From Bacillota bacterium (GTDB lineage: Bacteria; Bacillota; Negativicutes; Sporomusales; UBA7701), in the NCBI GenBank assembly GCA_023415775.1, contig JAEZJM010000018.1, forward strand, positions 72,814 to 136,813: DNA of 64,000 nt. Reading direction: 5' to 3'. How positions within the stretch are numbered: position 1 is the first letter of the stretch; every line of letters begins with the position of its first letter. Below are positions 54,087 to 63,361 of this stretch, piece by piece. Both the position numbers and the translations under genes were made by a program. The notes under the pieces are model-generated. The model had not been told where the DNA came from and did no database searches. It saw only the letters and a list, made by a program, of their open reading frames with translations.

Positions 54087-55100
54087 TTATGACGGGGCTA
54101 TAGGCGGCAGGCGGAAGACGCCGGCGGCGGCGGCGACGGCAAGGGCGGCCCTGACTTCGACGACGAGGGGGCCGTCGAATGTGAGGCTGATGGCGGCGGT
54201 TTCGCCGGCTCTGATTTCGATTTCGCGTTCGCCGTCGAGGGCGATGACGCAGGGGGTGTGGGCGACGGGGACGTGTTCGCCGATGGCGAGGATGCGGTAG
54301 CTGCGGTAGCGGACGGGGGCTACGACGCCGGGGGCGATGGGGGCGAGGACGGCGGCGGCGGCAGCGTCGCCGAGCTCGATGGCGAGGCCGCGGTCGTCAT
54401 AGGGGCCGACGGGGGCCAGCTGGCCGCCGATGGCGGATATGCCGATGGCGTGGGGTTCGCAGCGGGTGAGGACGATCTGGCGGATAGGGTCGATGTCCCA
54501 GATGGCGCGCGAGCCGATGAAGCTGCCGTCCAAAACGACGGCGTCGACGAGGGCGATGTCGGCGGGGGCGCCGTCTTTGGCGACGAGCAGTTTTTTGGTG
54601 CGGCGGACGACTGTTTCGCCGCCGGCGAGGCCGCGGGCGACGACGCCGGCGGCGAGGCCGGCGATTGTGCCTTCGAGCATGGCGGGGAAGACGTTGTTGG
54701 TGCCGGTGGATAGGGGCAGGAGGGGTGTGTCGCCGCAGCCTTTGGCGACCATGCGGTTTGTGCCGTCGCCGCCGAGGGTGACGATGCAGCCGGCGCCGCC
54801 GGCGCGCATGGCGGCGGCGGCGGCGGCGGAGTCCTGCTGGGTGCAGGTGAGGGGGATGTCGGCGGGGACGAGGTCGATAGACGGGCGGTCCCGCCTGCCG
54901 AGGCCGTCGAGGGCGCGGGGGACGATGCCGTAGTAGTCGGGCATGTAGACGACTTTTTCGACGCCGGCGGCGGCGAGGCCGAGGAGTATCCTTCGGACGA
55001 TGTTGACTTTTTCGAGGTTGTCGAAGACGGTGCCGTGGGCGACGAGACGCCTGATGTCTTTGCCCGAGGCCGGGTTGGCGATGATTCCTACCGTGGTCAC
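54087..55100 (-). CDS. acoX: AcoX-like ATP-NAD kinase family protein
   Basis: A 337-residue member of the diacylglycerol/NAD kinase superfamily. It has GIIANPASGKDIRRLV at the start and the nucleotide-binding CIVTLGGDGTNRMVAKG. AcoX proteins are encoded in acetoin catabolic operons, but their reaction is unsettled. GTG 55100 follows GAGGAGG; the frame to 55142 has no ribosome binding site. It lies 65 bases after the E1 beta gene. Confidence 0.85.
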   Translation of the reverse strand: MTTVGIIANPASGKDIRRLVAHGTVFDNLEKVNIVRRILLGLAAAGVEKVVYMPDYYGIVPRALDGLGRRDRPSIDLVPADIPLTCTQQDSAAAAAAMRAGGAGCIVTLGGDGTNRMVAKGCGDTPLLPLSTGTNNVFPAMLEGTIAGLAAGVVARGLAGGETVVRRTKKLLVAKDGAPADIALVDAVVLDGSFIGSRAIWDIDPIRQIVLTRCEPHAIGISAIGGQLAPVGPYDDRGLAIELGDAAAAAVLAPIAPGVVAPVRYRSYRILAIGEHVPVAHTPCVIALDGEREIEIRAGETAAISLTFDGPLVVEVRAALAVAAAAGVFRLPPIAPS

Positions 55101-55165
55101 GCTATTCCTCCTCAAGGGATGCCGGGCTGGTCCGGCCGTCATGGACCGCCGCGACGCGGACGGTC

Positions 55166-56134
55166 TTAGAAGAGTTCTTTGACGGCCTGGATGATTTTCC
55201 CTTCATCAGGCAGGAAGGCTTTTTCGAGGACGGGGCTGAAGGGGACGGGGGTGTCGGGGGCGGTGACGCGCTTTATGGGGGCGTCGAGGAGGTCGAAGCC
55301 TTGCTCGGCGACGACGGCGGCGATTTCCCCGCCGAAGCCGCTTGTTCTGACGGCTTCGTGGACAATGACGAGTTTGTGGGTTTTGGCGAGCGAGGCGAGG
55401 ATGGCGTCTTTGTCGAGGGGAACGAGGGTGCGCGGGTCGATGACTTCGGCGCTTATCCCTTCTTTGGCGAGGGCTTCGGCGGCGGCGAGGGCGCGGTGGA
55501 CCATCCACGACCAGGCGACGATGGTTACGTCGCTGCCGGGGCGTTTGATGTCGGCTTTGCCGAGGGGGACGAGGTATTCGCCTTCGGGGACGTCGCCGCT
55601 GAGGCCGAGGAGCTGTTTGTGTTCGATGTAGATGACGGGGTTGTCGTCGCGGATGGCGGCGGCCATGAGGCCTTTGGCGTCGGCAGGGGTGGCGGGCATG
55701 ACGGTTTTGAGGCCGGGGATGTGGGTGAACCAGGCTTCCATGCACTGGGAATGCTGGGCGGCTGCGGCGACGCCGCCGCCGCAGATGGTTTTGAGGACGA
55801 GGGGCACTTTGGCTTTGCCGCCGAACATGTAGCGCATTTTGACGGCCTGGTTGAAGAGTTCGTCCATGCAGACGCCGGTGAAGTCGATGAACATTATTTC
55901 GGCGACCGGCCTGAGGCCGACAGCGGCCGCGCCGACGGCGGAGCCGATGATGGCGGTTTCGGTGATGGGGGTGTCGAGCACCCGGCCGGGGAATTCGTCG
56001 ACGAGGCCGGCGGTGACGCCGAAACAGCCGCCGAATTTGCCGACGTCTTCACCGCAGAGGTAGACGTCGCCGTCGCGTTTCATTTCTACTCTGATGCCGT
56101 CTCTGATGGCTTCGGCGTAGGTCATCTTTTTCAT
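55166..56134 (-). CDS. acoB: 2-oxoacid/acetoin dehydrogenase E1 beta subunit
   Basis: A 322-residue transketolase-like E1 beta subunit with TYAEAIRDGIRVEMKRD, EDVGKFGGCFGVTAGL, ETAIIGSAVGAAAVGLRPV and the C-terminal GGEIAAVVAEQGFDLLDAPI. With the alpha subunit it forms the thiamine diphosphate component. The AcoX neighbour and the AcoR-type activator favour acetoin over pyruvate as substrate. ATG 56134 has AAGGG upstream. It starts 21 bases after the alpha gene. No E2 or E3 gene is found in the window. Confidence 0.88.
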   Translation of the reverse strand: MKKMTYAEAIRDGIRVEMKRDGDVYLCGEDVGKFGGCFGVTAGLVDEFPGRVLDTPITETAIIGSAVGAAAVGLRPVAEIMFIDFTGVCMDELFNQAVKMRYMFGGKAKVPLVLKTICGGGVAAAAQHSQCMEAWFTHIPGLKTVMPATPADAKGLMAAAIRDDNPVIYIEHKQLLGLSGDVPEGEYLVPLGKADIKRPGSDVTIVAWSWMVHRALAAAEALAKEGISAEVIDPRTLVPLDKDAILASLAKTHKLVIVHEAVRTSGFGGEIAAVVAEQGFDLLDAPIKRVTAPDTPVPFSPVLEKAFLPDEGKIIQAVKELF

Positions 56135-56155
56135 TTTCGTCACCCTTTCTTTTCG

Positions 56156-57121
56156 CTATTGACCGGCGTAGACGTCGGTGAGCACGTCGGCGGGAACGGG
56201 GTCGGGGCTGCTTTCGGCGAAGGCTACGGCAGCGGCGACCTGGGCTTTGACGGCGTCGGCGATACTGGCGAGGTCGGCGTCGGTGGCGTGGCCGAAGTCG
56301 ATGATTTTCTGCGCCAGCCGGGGGATGGGGTCTTTCTGGAGCCAGGTTTTCTGTTCTTCGGGGTTTTTGTAGGTGGCGGGGTCGCCTTCGAAGTGGCCGC
56401 GCCACCGCCAGGTTTTGCATTCGATGAGGCTGGGGCCGTCGCCGCTTCTTGCCCGCTTGACGCCTTCGGCGGCGGCTTCGCAGACGGCGACGACGTCGTT
56501 GCCGTCGACGGTGACGCCGGGGATGCCGTAGGCGGCGGCGCGGTCGGAGATGTCGCAGATGTTCATGTGGTCGCGCTGGCAGTTGGAGATGCCGTACATG
56601 TTGTTTTCGCAGACGAAGACGACGGGCAGTTTCCAGATGGAGGCGAGGTTCATGGCTTCGTGGAATGTGCCGCGGTTGGAGGCGCCGTCGCCGAAGAAGC
56701 AGACGGTGATGGCGCCGCTATGCTTGTATTTGCAGGCGAAGGCGGCGCCGACGGCGATGGGTTGGCCGGCGCCGACGATGCCGTTGGCGCCGAGGATGCC
56801 GAGGTCGACGTCGGCGATGTGCATGGAGCCGCCTTTGCCTTTGCAGTAGCCGGTGGCTTTGCCGTAGAGTTCGGCCATCATGAGGTCGACTTTGCCGCCT
56901 TTGGCGATGAGGTGGCCGTGGCCTCTGTGGGTGCTGGTGATGTAGTCTTGGGCGGTGAGGTTGGCGCAGACGCCGGTGGCGACCGCTTCTTCGCCGATGT
57001 AGAGGTGGACGAAGCCGGGCAGTTTGCCGGCGGCGAAGAGTTCGGCGGCTTTGTTTTCGAAGGTTCTGACGGTTACCATGGTCTGGTAGAACGCGAGCAG
57101 GTTTTCCTTGGACAGTTGCAT
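56156..57121 (-). CDS. acoA: 2-oxoacid/acetoin dehydrogenase E1 alpha subunit
   Basis: A 321-residue E1 alpha subunit. The thiamine diphosphate motif is GDGASNRGTFHEAMNLAS ending in the NN of VCENN, with THRGHGHLIAKGG and GKGGSMHIAD earlier. ATG 57121 follows AAAGGAGGG. The frame upstream to 57535 overlaps the Lin0512 gene in another frame and is not coding. It is the second gene of the sigma-54-controlled operon. Confidence 0.9.
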   Translation of the reverse strand: MQLSKENLLAFYQTMVTVRTFENKAAELFAAGKLPGFVHLYIGEEAVATGVCANLTAQDYITSTHRGHGHLIAKGGKVDLMMAELYGKATGYCKGKGGSMHIADVDLGILGANGIVGAGQPIAVGAAFACKYKHSGAITVCFFGDGASNRGTFHEAMNLASIWKLPVVFVCENNMYGISNCQRDHMNICDISDRAAAYGIPGVTVDGNDVVAVCEAAAEGVKRARSGDGPSLIECKTWRWRGHFEGDPATYKNPEEQKTWLQKDPIPRLAQKIIDFGHATDADLASIADAVKAQVAAAVAFAESSPDPVPADVLTDVYAGQ

Positions 57122-57161
57122 TTTTTTCCCTCCTTTGTTGTTGGAAAAATCGGGGTTCCGC

Positions 57162-57527
57162 TTAGGGGTCGATGTCGATGGAGACGGTGAGGGCGGCGAC
57201 GGCGATGACGATGGTGTCGCCCGCGCCCAGGGCGGGAAGGGCCAGGCCGCGGACGGCCAGCCCGCCGTGGACCGCTGCGAGGGTTTTGGCGCCGAAGGGC
57301 ACGGCGGCGAGGACTGCGTCGCCGGCGAGCCGCTCGGGCTCGGGACAGCCGATTTTGACTTCGACGTGCATTTTGTCGGGGTTGTCGAGGTGGAAGATGT
57401 CGACGAGGCCGCAGAGACAGCTTTTGGAGACGGCGTCTTTGACGGCCCGCTGGGCGGCTTTGGTGACGTCGCCGCCGTGGAGGTCGGCGCCGGTGCCGTA
57501 TTCCACGATGTAGCGCTTGAGCGCCAT
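57162..57527 (-). CDS. Lin0512-family protein
   Basis: A 121-residue protein of the Lin0512 family, function unknown. It has ALKRYIVEYGTGADLHGGD, AVKDAVSKSCLCGLVDIF and CPEPERLAGDAVLAAVP. The fold is small alpha/beta, with a Cys-x-Cys. I start at ATG 57527 after GAGGGTG; the frame to 57653 crosses the promoter. It is the first gene of the operon, 50-68 bases downstream of a sigma-54 promoter, so it is probably a dedicated partner of the dehydrogenase. Confidence 0.82.
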   Translation of the reverse strand: MALKRYIVEYGTGADLHGGDVTKAAQRAVKDAVSKSCLCGLVDIFHLDNPDKMHVEVKIGCPEPERLAGDAVLAAVPFGAKTLAAVHGGLAVRGLALPALGAGDTIVIAVAALTVSIDIDP

Positions 57528-57576
57528 TTGTTCACCCTCTCTTCTTTTTTTGGCCGACAGGTTATCGCGGTTTTTT

Positions 57577-57595
57577 ATTGCATGGATTGTGCCAA
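57577..57595 (-). promoter_or_regulatory. Sigma-54 (-24/-12) promoter of the Lin0512-acoABX operon
   Basis: The minus strand reads TTGGCACAATCCATGCAAT. The -24 box TTGGCAC is perfect, the -12 box is ATGCA, and the spacing is correct. The upstream gene encodes a sigma-54 activator. Confidence 0.8.
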
Positions 57596-57615
57596 GCTGC
57601 CGAGAAAATGAAAAG

Positions 57616-57634
57616 GCCGCCCTGAGCGGGCGGC
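57616..57634 (-). terminator. Terminator of the AcoR-like gene
   Basis: GCCGCCC (57616-57622) pairs with GGGCGGC (57628-57634). On the minus strand it is followed by CTTTTCATTTTC. It lies about 50 bases after the regulator stop and just upstream of the sigma-54 promoter. Confidence 0.8.
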
Positions 57635-57681
57635 GGGGTTTATAAACGGCCATAGTGTTGCGGTGGTGTAGCGTTTGTGTA

Positions 57682-59697
<2,016 letters not shown>

Positions 59698-59829
59698 GGC
59701 TGGTATCCCTCCTCGCGGAGATTATATTAGCCTGTCTGCTGGTCCCGACAGGCTGCCTTGAGCCGGATACGGTCGTGTCCGGCTTGTCTGCTAATTTATA
59801 TGCGGGACAGGGGTTTTTCTTGCCTGCGA

Positions 59830-60690
59830 TCAGCCGAGGGCAAGGGCGACGAGGCCGGCGACCATGACGCCGGCGGCGATGAGGCGCGGCCCGGCGTTGC
59901 CTTCGCGGAGGATATGGGCGCCGGCGAAGGTGCCGATGAGGATGCTTATTTCGCGGGCGGGGGCGATGTAGCTGACGGGGCTGAAGACCATAGCAGTGAG
60001 GACGAGGATGTAGGCTAAAGGCGAGAGGACGGCGACGGCTGCGATGGAGAGTTTGTTCTGCCGCCATTGTTCGCGGACGCCTTCGCGGTCGCGGAGGGCC
60101 GCGGGGGTGAGGATGAGGACGCGGCCGAGGTTGGCGGACCAGTCGTAGAGGAGGGGCGGGATGAGGAAGGCGCTGACGGCGATTTTGTCCCAGACGGTGT
60201 AGGCGGCAACGACGGCGCCGCAGAGGATGGCGAAGATGACGGGCCGCCGGTTGGCGGGGTCGCCGAGTTTGGCGGGGTTGCCGGTGAGGACGAGGATGCC
60301 GGCGCCGATGGCGAGGCAGCCGGCGATGGCAAGCCAGGAAGGGCGTTCGCCGAGGAGGAGGACGGCGGCGAGCATGGCGAGGAGCGGCCCGGTGCCGCGG
60401 GCGAGGGGGTAGATGACGGAGAGGTCGCCGATTTGGTAGCCTTTGTCGAGGAGGATGAAGTAGATGGCGTGAAGGACTGCTGTGCCGGCGATGAGGCCGA
60501 GCTCGGCGGGGCCGATGACGGGCCGGTAGGTGAGGTAGACCCAGGCGGCTAAAGGGGCATAGATGACGGCGGACATGACGGCGAACAGCCAGATGAAGGG
60601 GGCGCCGCCGCAGATTTTTTTGGCGAGGTAGTTCCAGGCGGCGTGGGCGAAGGCGGCCGCCAGGACGAGGGCGAGGGCGAGTGCGGACAT
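59830..60690 (-). CDS. EamA/DMT-family transporter
   Basis: A 286-residue membrane protein with about ten helices in two EamA repeats (AAFAHAAWNYLAKKICGGAPF in the first, LVLTAMVFSPVSYIAPAREISILIG in the second). The substrate is unknown. ATG 60690 follows GGAGGACACC. It is the last gene of a run with GlpP and two small multidrug-type proteins. Confidence 0.85.
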   Translation of the reverse strand: MSALALALVLAAAFAHAAWNYLAKKICGGAPFIWLFAVMSAVIYAPLAAWVYLTYRPVIGPAELGLIAGTAVLHAIYFILLDKGYQIGDLSVIYPLARGTGPLLAMLAAVLLLGERPSWLAIAGCLAIGAGILVLTGNPAKLGDPANRRPVIFAILCGAVVAAYTVWDKIAVSAFLIPPLLYDWSANLGRVLILTPAALRDREGVREQWRQNKLSIAAVAVLSPLAYILVLTAMVFSPVSYIAPAREISILIGTFAGAHILREGNAGPRLIAAGVMVAGLVALALG

Positions 60691-60714
60691 GGTGTCCTCC
60701 ACTTTGCTATCGGG

Positions 60715-61278
60715 TTATTTCCAGAGGTCGCGGTGGGAGGTGCTGACGGCGAGGGCGCCGCCGGCGAGGGCGCTCTGGACGTCGGCGCGGGTGGCGACGA
60801 GGCCGCCGGCCCACAGGGGCAGGCCGGTCTGATGGGTGATTTCGCGGAAGACCCACGCGGGTACGGAGGCGGGCAGGACTTCGACGGCGTCGGGTTTGGC
60901 CTGGTTGACGATTTTTATGCCGGTGCGCAGGGCTTCGGTGTCCATGATAAAGAGGCGCTGGACGACGATCATGCCTTCGTCCCGCGCCGTTTTGACAAGC
61001 TGTTGTTTGGTGGTGATTAGGGCGGTGACGCCTAGCCTGGCGAGGCATTTTACGCCGGCGCGGTCTTTGCCGACGCCGTCCATGAGGTCGAGGTGGACGA
61101 TGAGGCGCTTGCCGTGCCGTTTGGCTTCGGCGAGCAGGCCCGGGAGGGTGTTGATGTCGCCGAAAAGGAGGATGACGGCGGGGGCGGCGGTGTTGGCGAG
61201 GGCGTGGGTGAGGTCGGCGGTGGTGCGGGCGGCGGGGATGACGGGCCCGGCGCAGAGTTTGGCGACGATGTCGGCCAT
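60715..61278 (-). CDS. glpP: GlpP-family glycerol-3-phosphate-responsive antiterminator
   Basis: A 187-residue TIM-barrel-like RNA-binding antiterminator of the GlpP family. It has AVILLFGDINTLPGLLAEAK, LIVHLDLMDGVGKD, the LITTKQQLVKTARDEGM region and the C-terminal PLWAGGLVATRADVQSAL. GlpP binds leader RNA of glp genes with glycerol 3-phosphate. ATG 61278 follows GAGGGAGG; a longer frame to 61503 is a shadow of the SMR gene. No glpF/K/D genes are in the window. Confidence 0.87.
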   Translation of the reverse strand: MADIVAKLCAGPVIPAARTTADLTHALANTAAPAVILLFGDINTLPGLLAEAKRHGKRLIVHLDLMDGVGKDRAGVKCLARLGVTALITTKQQLVKTARDEGMIVVQRLFIMDTEALRTGIKIVNQAKPDAVEVLPASVPAWVFREITHQTGLPLWAGGLVATRADVQSALAGGALAVSTSHRDLWK

Positions 61279-61297
61279 GCGGCCTCCCTCTTTTCTG

Positions 61298-61642
61298 TTA
61301 TTCTTCAGCGCGTTTGCGGCTGTAGCTGACGATGTAGACGCCGATGGCGACCATGACGGTGCCGGCGAGGGATTTGACGGTGAGGGACTCGCCGAGGAAG
61401 AAGTGGGCGCCGTAGGCGATGGTGACGTAGATGACGGAGGCGCCCGAGAGGGCGATGTAGAGCGGGGTGGCTTTGAGGATCTGCATCCAGAGGAAGAAGG
61501 CAACTATGTAGAGGGCGTAGCCGCCGACAATGTAGAGGTTGGGCACAAGGTCGCTGAAGCCGGCCTGCATGGTGCCCTGTTTTATGAGCAGGTGGGCGGC
61601 GGTTTCGACGATTATCATGCTGATCCAGATGAGTTTAAGCAT
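61298..61642 (-). CDS. Small four-helix DMT/SMR-type transporter subunit A
   Basis: A 114-residue membrane protein with four helices (LIWISMIIVETAAHLLIKQG at the start, LAGTVMVAIGVYIVSY at the end) and a conserved glutamate in the first helix, as in SMR/EamA half-size transporters. It is paired with a second such gene 16 bases upstream on the same strand, typical of hetero-oligomeric pairs. The substrate is unknown. Confidence 0.8.
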   Translation of the reverse strand: MLKLIWISMIIVETAAHLLIKQGTMQAGFSDLVPNLYIVGGYALYIVAFFLWMQILKATPLYIALSGASVIYVTIAYGAHFFLGESLTVKSLAGTVMVAIGVYIVSYSRKRAEE

Positions 61643-61658
61643 TTTGCCCGCCTTTCGG

Positions 61659-62012
61659 TTATGAGACGAGGGATACGCCGACGGCGATGAGGAGTACGCC
61701 TACCCAGGCGAGGGGCGCGATTTTTTCTTTGAGGACGAAGGCGGCGAAGAGGATGAGGATCATTTCCTGGAGCCCCGACAGGGGATAGGCGACCGACAGC
61801 GGCAGGTGGGAGATGAGGTAGAGCCAGACGGCCATTTCGCCGATGTTGGCGGCGATGCCGAGGTGGATGTGGCGGTTTTTCGCCAGGCAGAGGTAATAGG
61901 TCAGCCCGGTCTCGTGCCGGGTGCAGAGCGCCGCTTTTTTGAAGCATATCTGCCCGCAGCTCTCGCAGAGGGCGGCCAGGAAACACCACGGTATCCAGCT
62001 AATGAGCCACAT
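61659..62012 (-). CDS. Small four-helix DMT/SMR-type transporter subunit B
   Basis: A 117-residue membrane protein, partner of the gene at 61298-61642. It has four helices and a family-typical ALCESCGQICFKKAAL first helix with glutamate, ending GVLLIAVGVSLVS. ATG 62012 follows GGAG. Hetero-dimeric SMR-like pairs often export lipids, polyamines or drugs. The extended SDR gene lies just upstream and could supply a related substrate (inference). Confidence 0.8.
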   Translation of the reverse strand: MWLISWIPWCFLAALCESCGQICFKKAALCTRHETGLTYYLCLAKNRHIHLGIAANIGEMAVWLYLISHLPLSVAYPLSGLQEMILILFAAFVLKEKIAPLAWVGVLLIAVGVSLVS

Positions 62013-62059
62013 GCTTGCTCCATCGCCGCCGCGCCCGAGGGGCGCGCGGGTTTTTGCCT

Positions 62060-63166
62060 TTATTTGAAGTCATCGACCATTTGCTGGCTGACAGGGTCGT
62101 GGCAGCCGGTTTTGATGCATAGTCCGAGGTAGTCGACGAACCGCGGCGGCGGCGCGAAGCCTTCGGCGAGGAGCCGCGAGTTGTCGAAGGTGAGGCTGAG
62201 GTTGGCGAAGTTGTAGTAGAGATTGATGGCTCTGAGCATCAGCCGGGGGTTGCCGGGACCGAACCATTCGTTGAATCTTACGATGTTTTCGGCGTAGTGG
62301 TCGATGGTGATTTTGAGCGGCGGGGCGGCTTTGCGGTCGCCGTATTGCATGAAGGTGTCCATTATTTCGCCGAAGGTGCAGCTGCCGGCGGTGCCGGCGG
62401 CGATGTGGTAGCGGGTATGGGCGAGGTCGTCTTTGAGGGCGAGGTAGACGATGGCTGCGGCGGCGTAGTCGGCCGGCAGGACGTCGATTTTGTAGTCGAG
62501 GGGGAAGGGCGAGCGCCAGGCGAGGTAGAGCATGCGGAAGATCCAGAAGATGCTGGTGGAGGGCCTGCACCCCAGCCGGGAGTGGCCGACGACGATGGAC
62601 GGGCGGACGACGGTGAGGGGCACTTTGCCTAAAACGCCCGGCAGCAGGGTTTCGGCGGCGGCTTTGCTTTCGGTGTACGCGACGAAGTGGGTGGTGGGGG
62701 CCGGGGATTCGTCTTCGCATACGACGCGGTTGGCGGCTTTGGCGCCGCAGATCATGGCGGTGCCGACGTAGACGAACCGCTTTACGGCGGGCAGCCCGGC
62801 GACGACGCCGGCGAAGGCGAGGGTGTCGTCGACGTTGACTTTGCGGATCGAGGGCCGGTTTGAGAAGGCGGTGACGGCGGCGCAGTTGATGACGTGGGTG
62901 ACGTCTTGCAGCCTGGCGTCGGCGGCCAGTTTTTTGCTTGCGCCCAGGTCGCCGAGGATTATTTGCGCTTCGTGGAGGCCGGCGAGGGTTATCGCCCGCG
63001 CCCCTACTTTGGCGAGCGCCGCGCGCACCCGCGCGAGACCCTGGGGCTTATTGTCGGCCCTGACGAGGAACAGGGGCTCGCAGCCGCGGCGGTTTTCGAG
63101 CAGTTCTACAGCGACGCAGCTGCCGATCAGTCCGGTTGATCCAGTGAGCAGTATCTTTGTATGCAT
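62060..63166 (-). CDS. Extended SDR, NAD-dependent epimerase/thioester-reductase-like
   Basis: A 368-residue extended SDR. The nucleotide-binding motif is ILLTGSTGLIGSCVAVELL, and the catalytic pair is in YTESKAAAE. The domain order and RPSIVVGHSRLG resemble the male-sterility/thioester reductase branch (NAD_binding_4), so a lipid- or carrier-linked substrate is possible. ATG 63166 gives the expected N-terminus; the open frame to 63295 runs into the repeat element. The true substrate is unknown. Confidence 0.8.
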   Translation of the reverse strand: MHTKILLTGSTGLIGSCVAVELLENRRGCEPLFLVRADNKPQGLARVRAALAKVGARAITLAGLHEAQIILGDLGASKKLAADARLQDVTHVINCAAVTAFSNRPSIRKVNVDDTLAFAGVVAGLPAVKRFVYVGTAMICGAKAANRVVCEDESPAPTTHFVAYTESKAAAETLLPGVLGKVPLTVVRPSIVVGHSRLGCRPSTSIFWIFRMLYLAWRSPFPLDYKIDVLPADYAAAAIVYLALKDDLAHTRYHIAAGTAGSCTFGEIMDTFMQYGDRKAAPPLKITIDHYAENIVRFNEWFGPGNPRLMLRAINLYYNFANLSLTFDNSRLLAEGFAPPPRFVDYLGLCIKTGCHDPVSQQMVDDFK

Positions 63167-63235
63167 TAGCAACCCCACTTCATCTGAGACGGTAACTAAG
63201 TGAAAACTTCGATGTATAAGAGCGTATAAAGCCTT

Positions 63236-63358
63236 AGGGCGTTCAGAAGTGCCCAGTTGCAAGGCGCTCCGCAGGCTGACGCCGGAAGCGTACACGGGAC
63301 GTACGCTGAGGATGGCAGCCGAGGAGCAAGTGCGCTGATGGGCGCTTATGGGCGGCCG
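63236..63358. repeat. Interspersed palindromic repeat, copy 2
   Basis: A 123-base element matching 18801-18922 over its whole length, with a few differences and the same orientation. It has the same ends and the same central AGCGTAC/GTACGCT dyad. It lies just past the 3' end of the ABC ATPase gene, 4 bases from its stop. Confidence 0.85.
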
Positions 63359-63361
63359 AAA

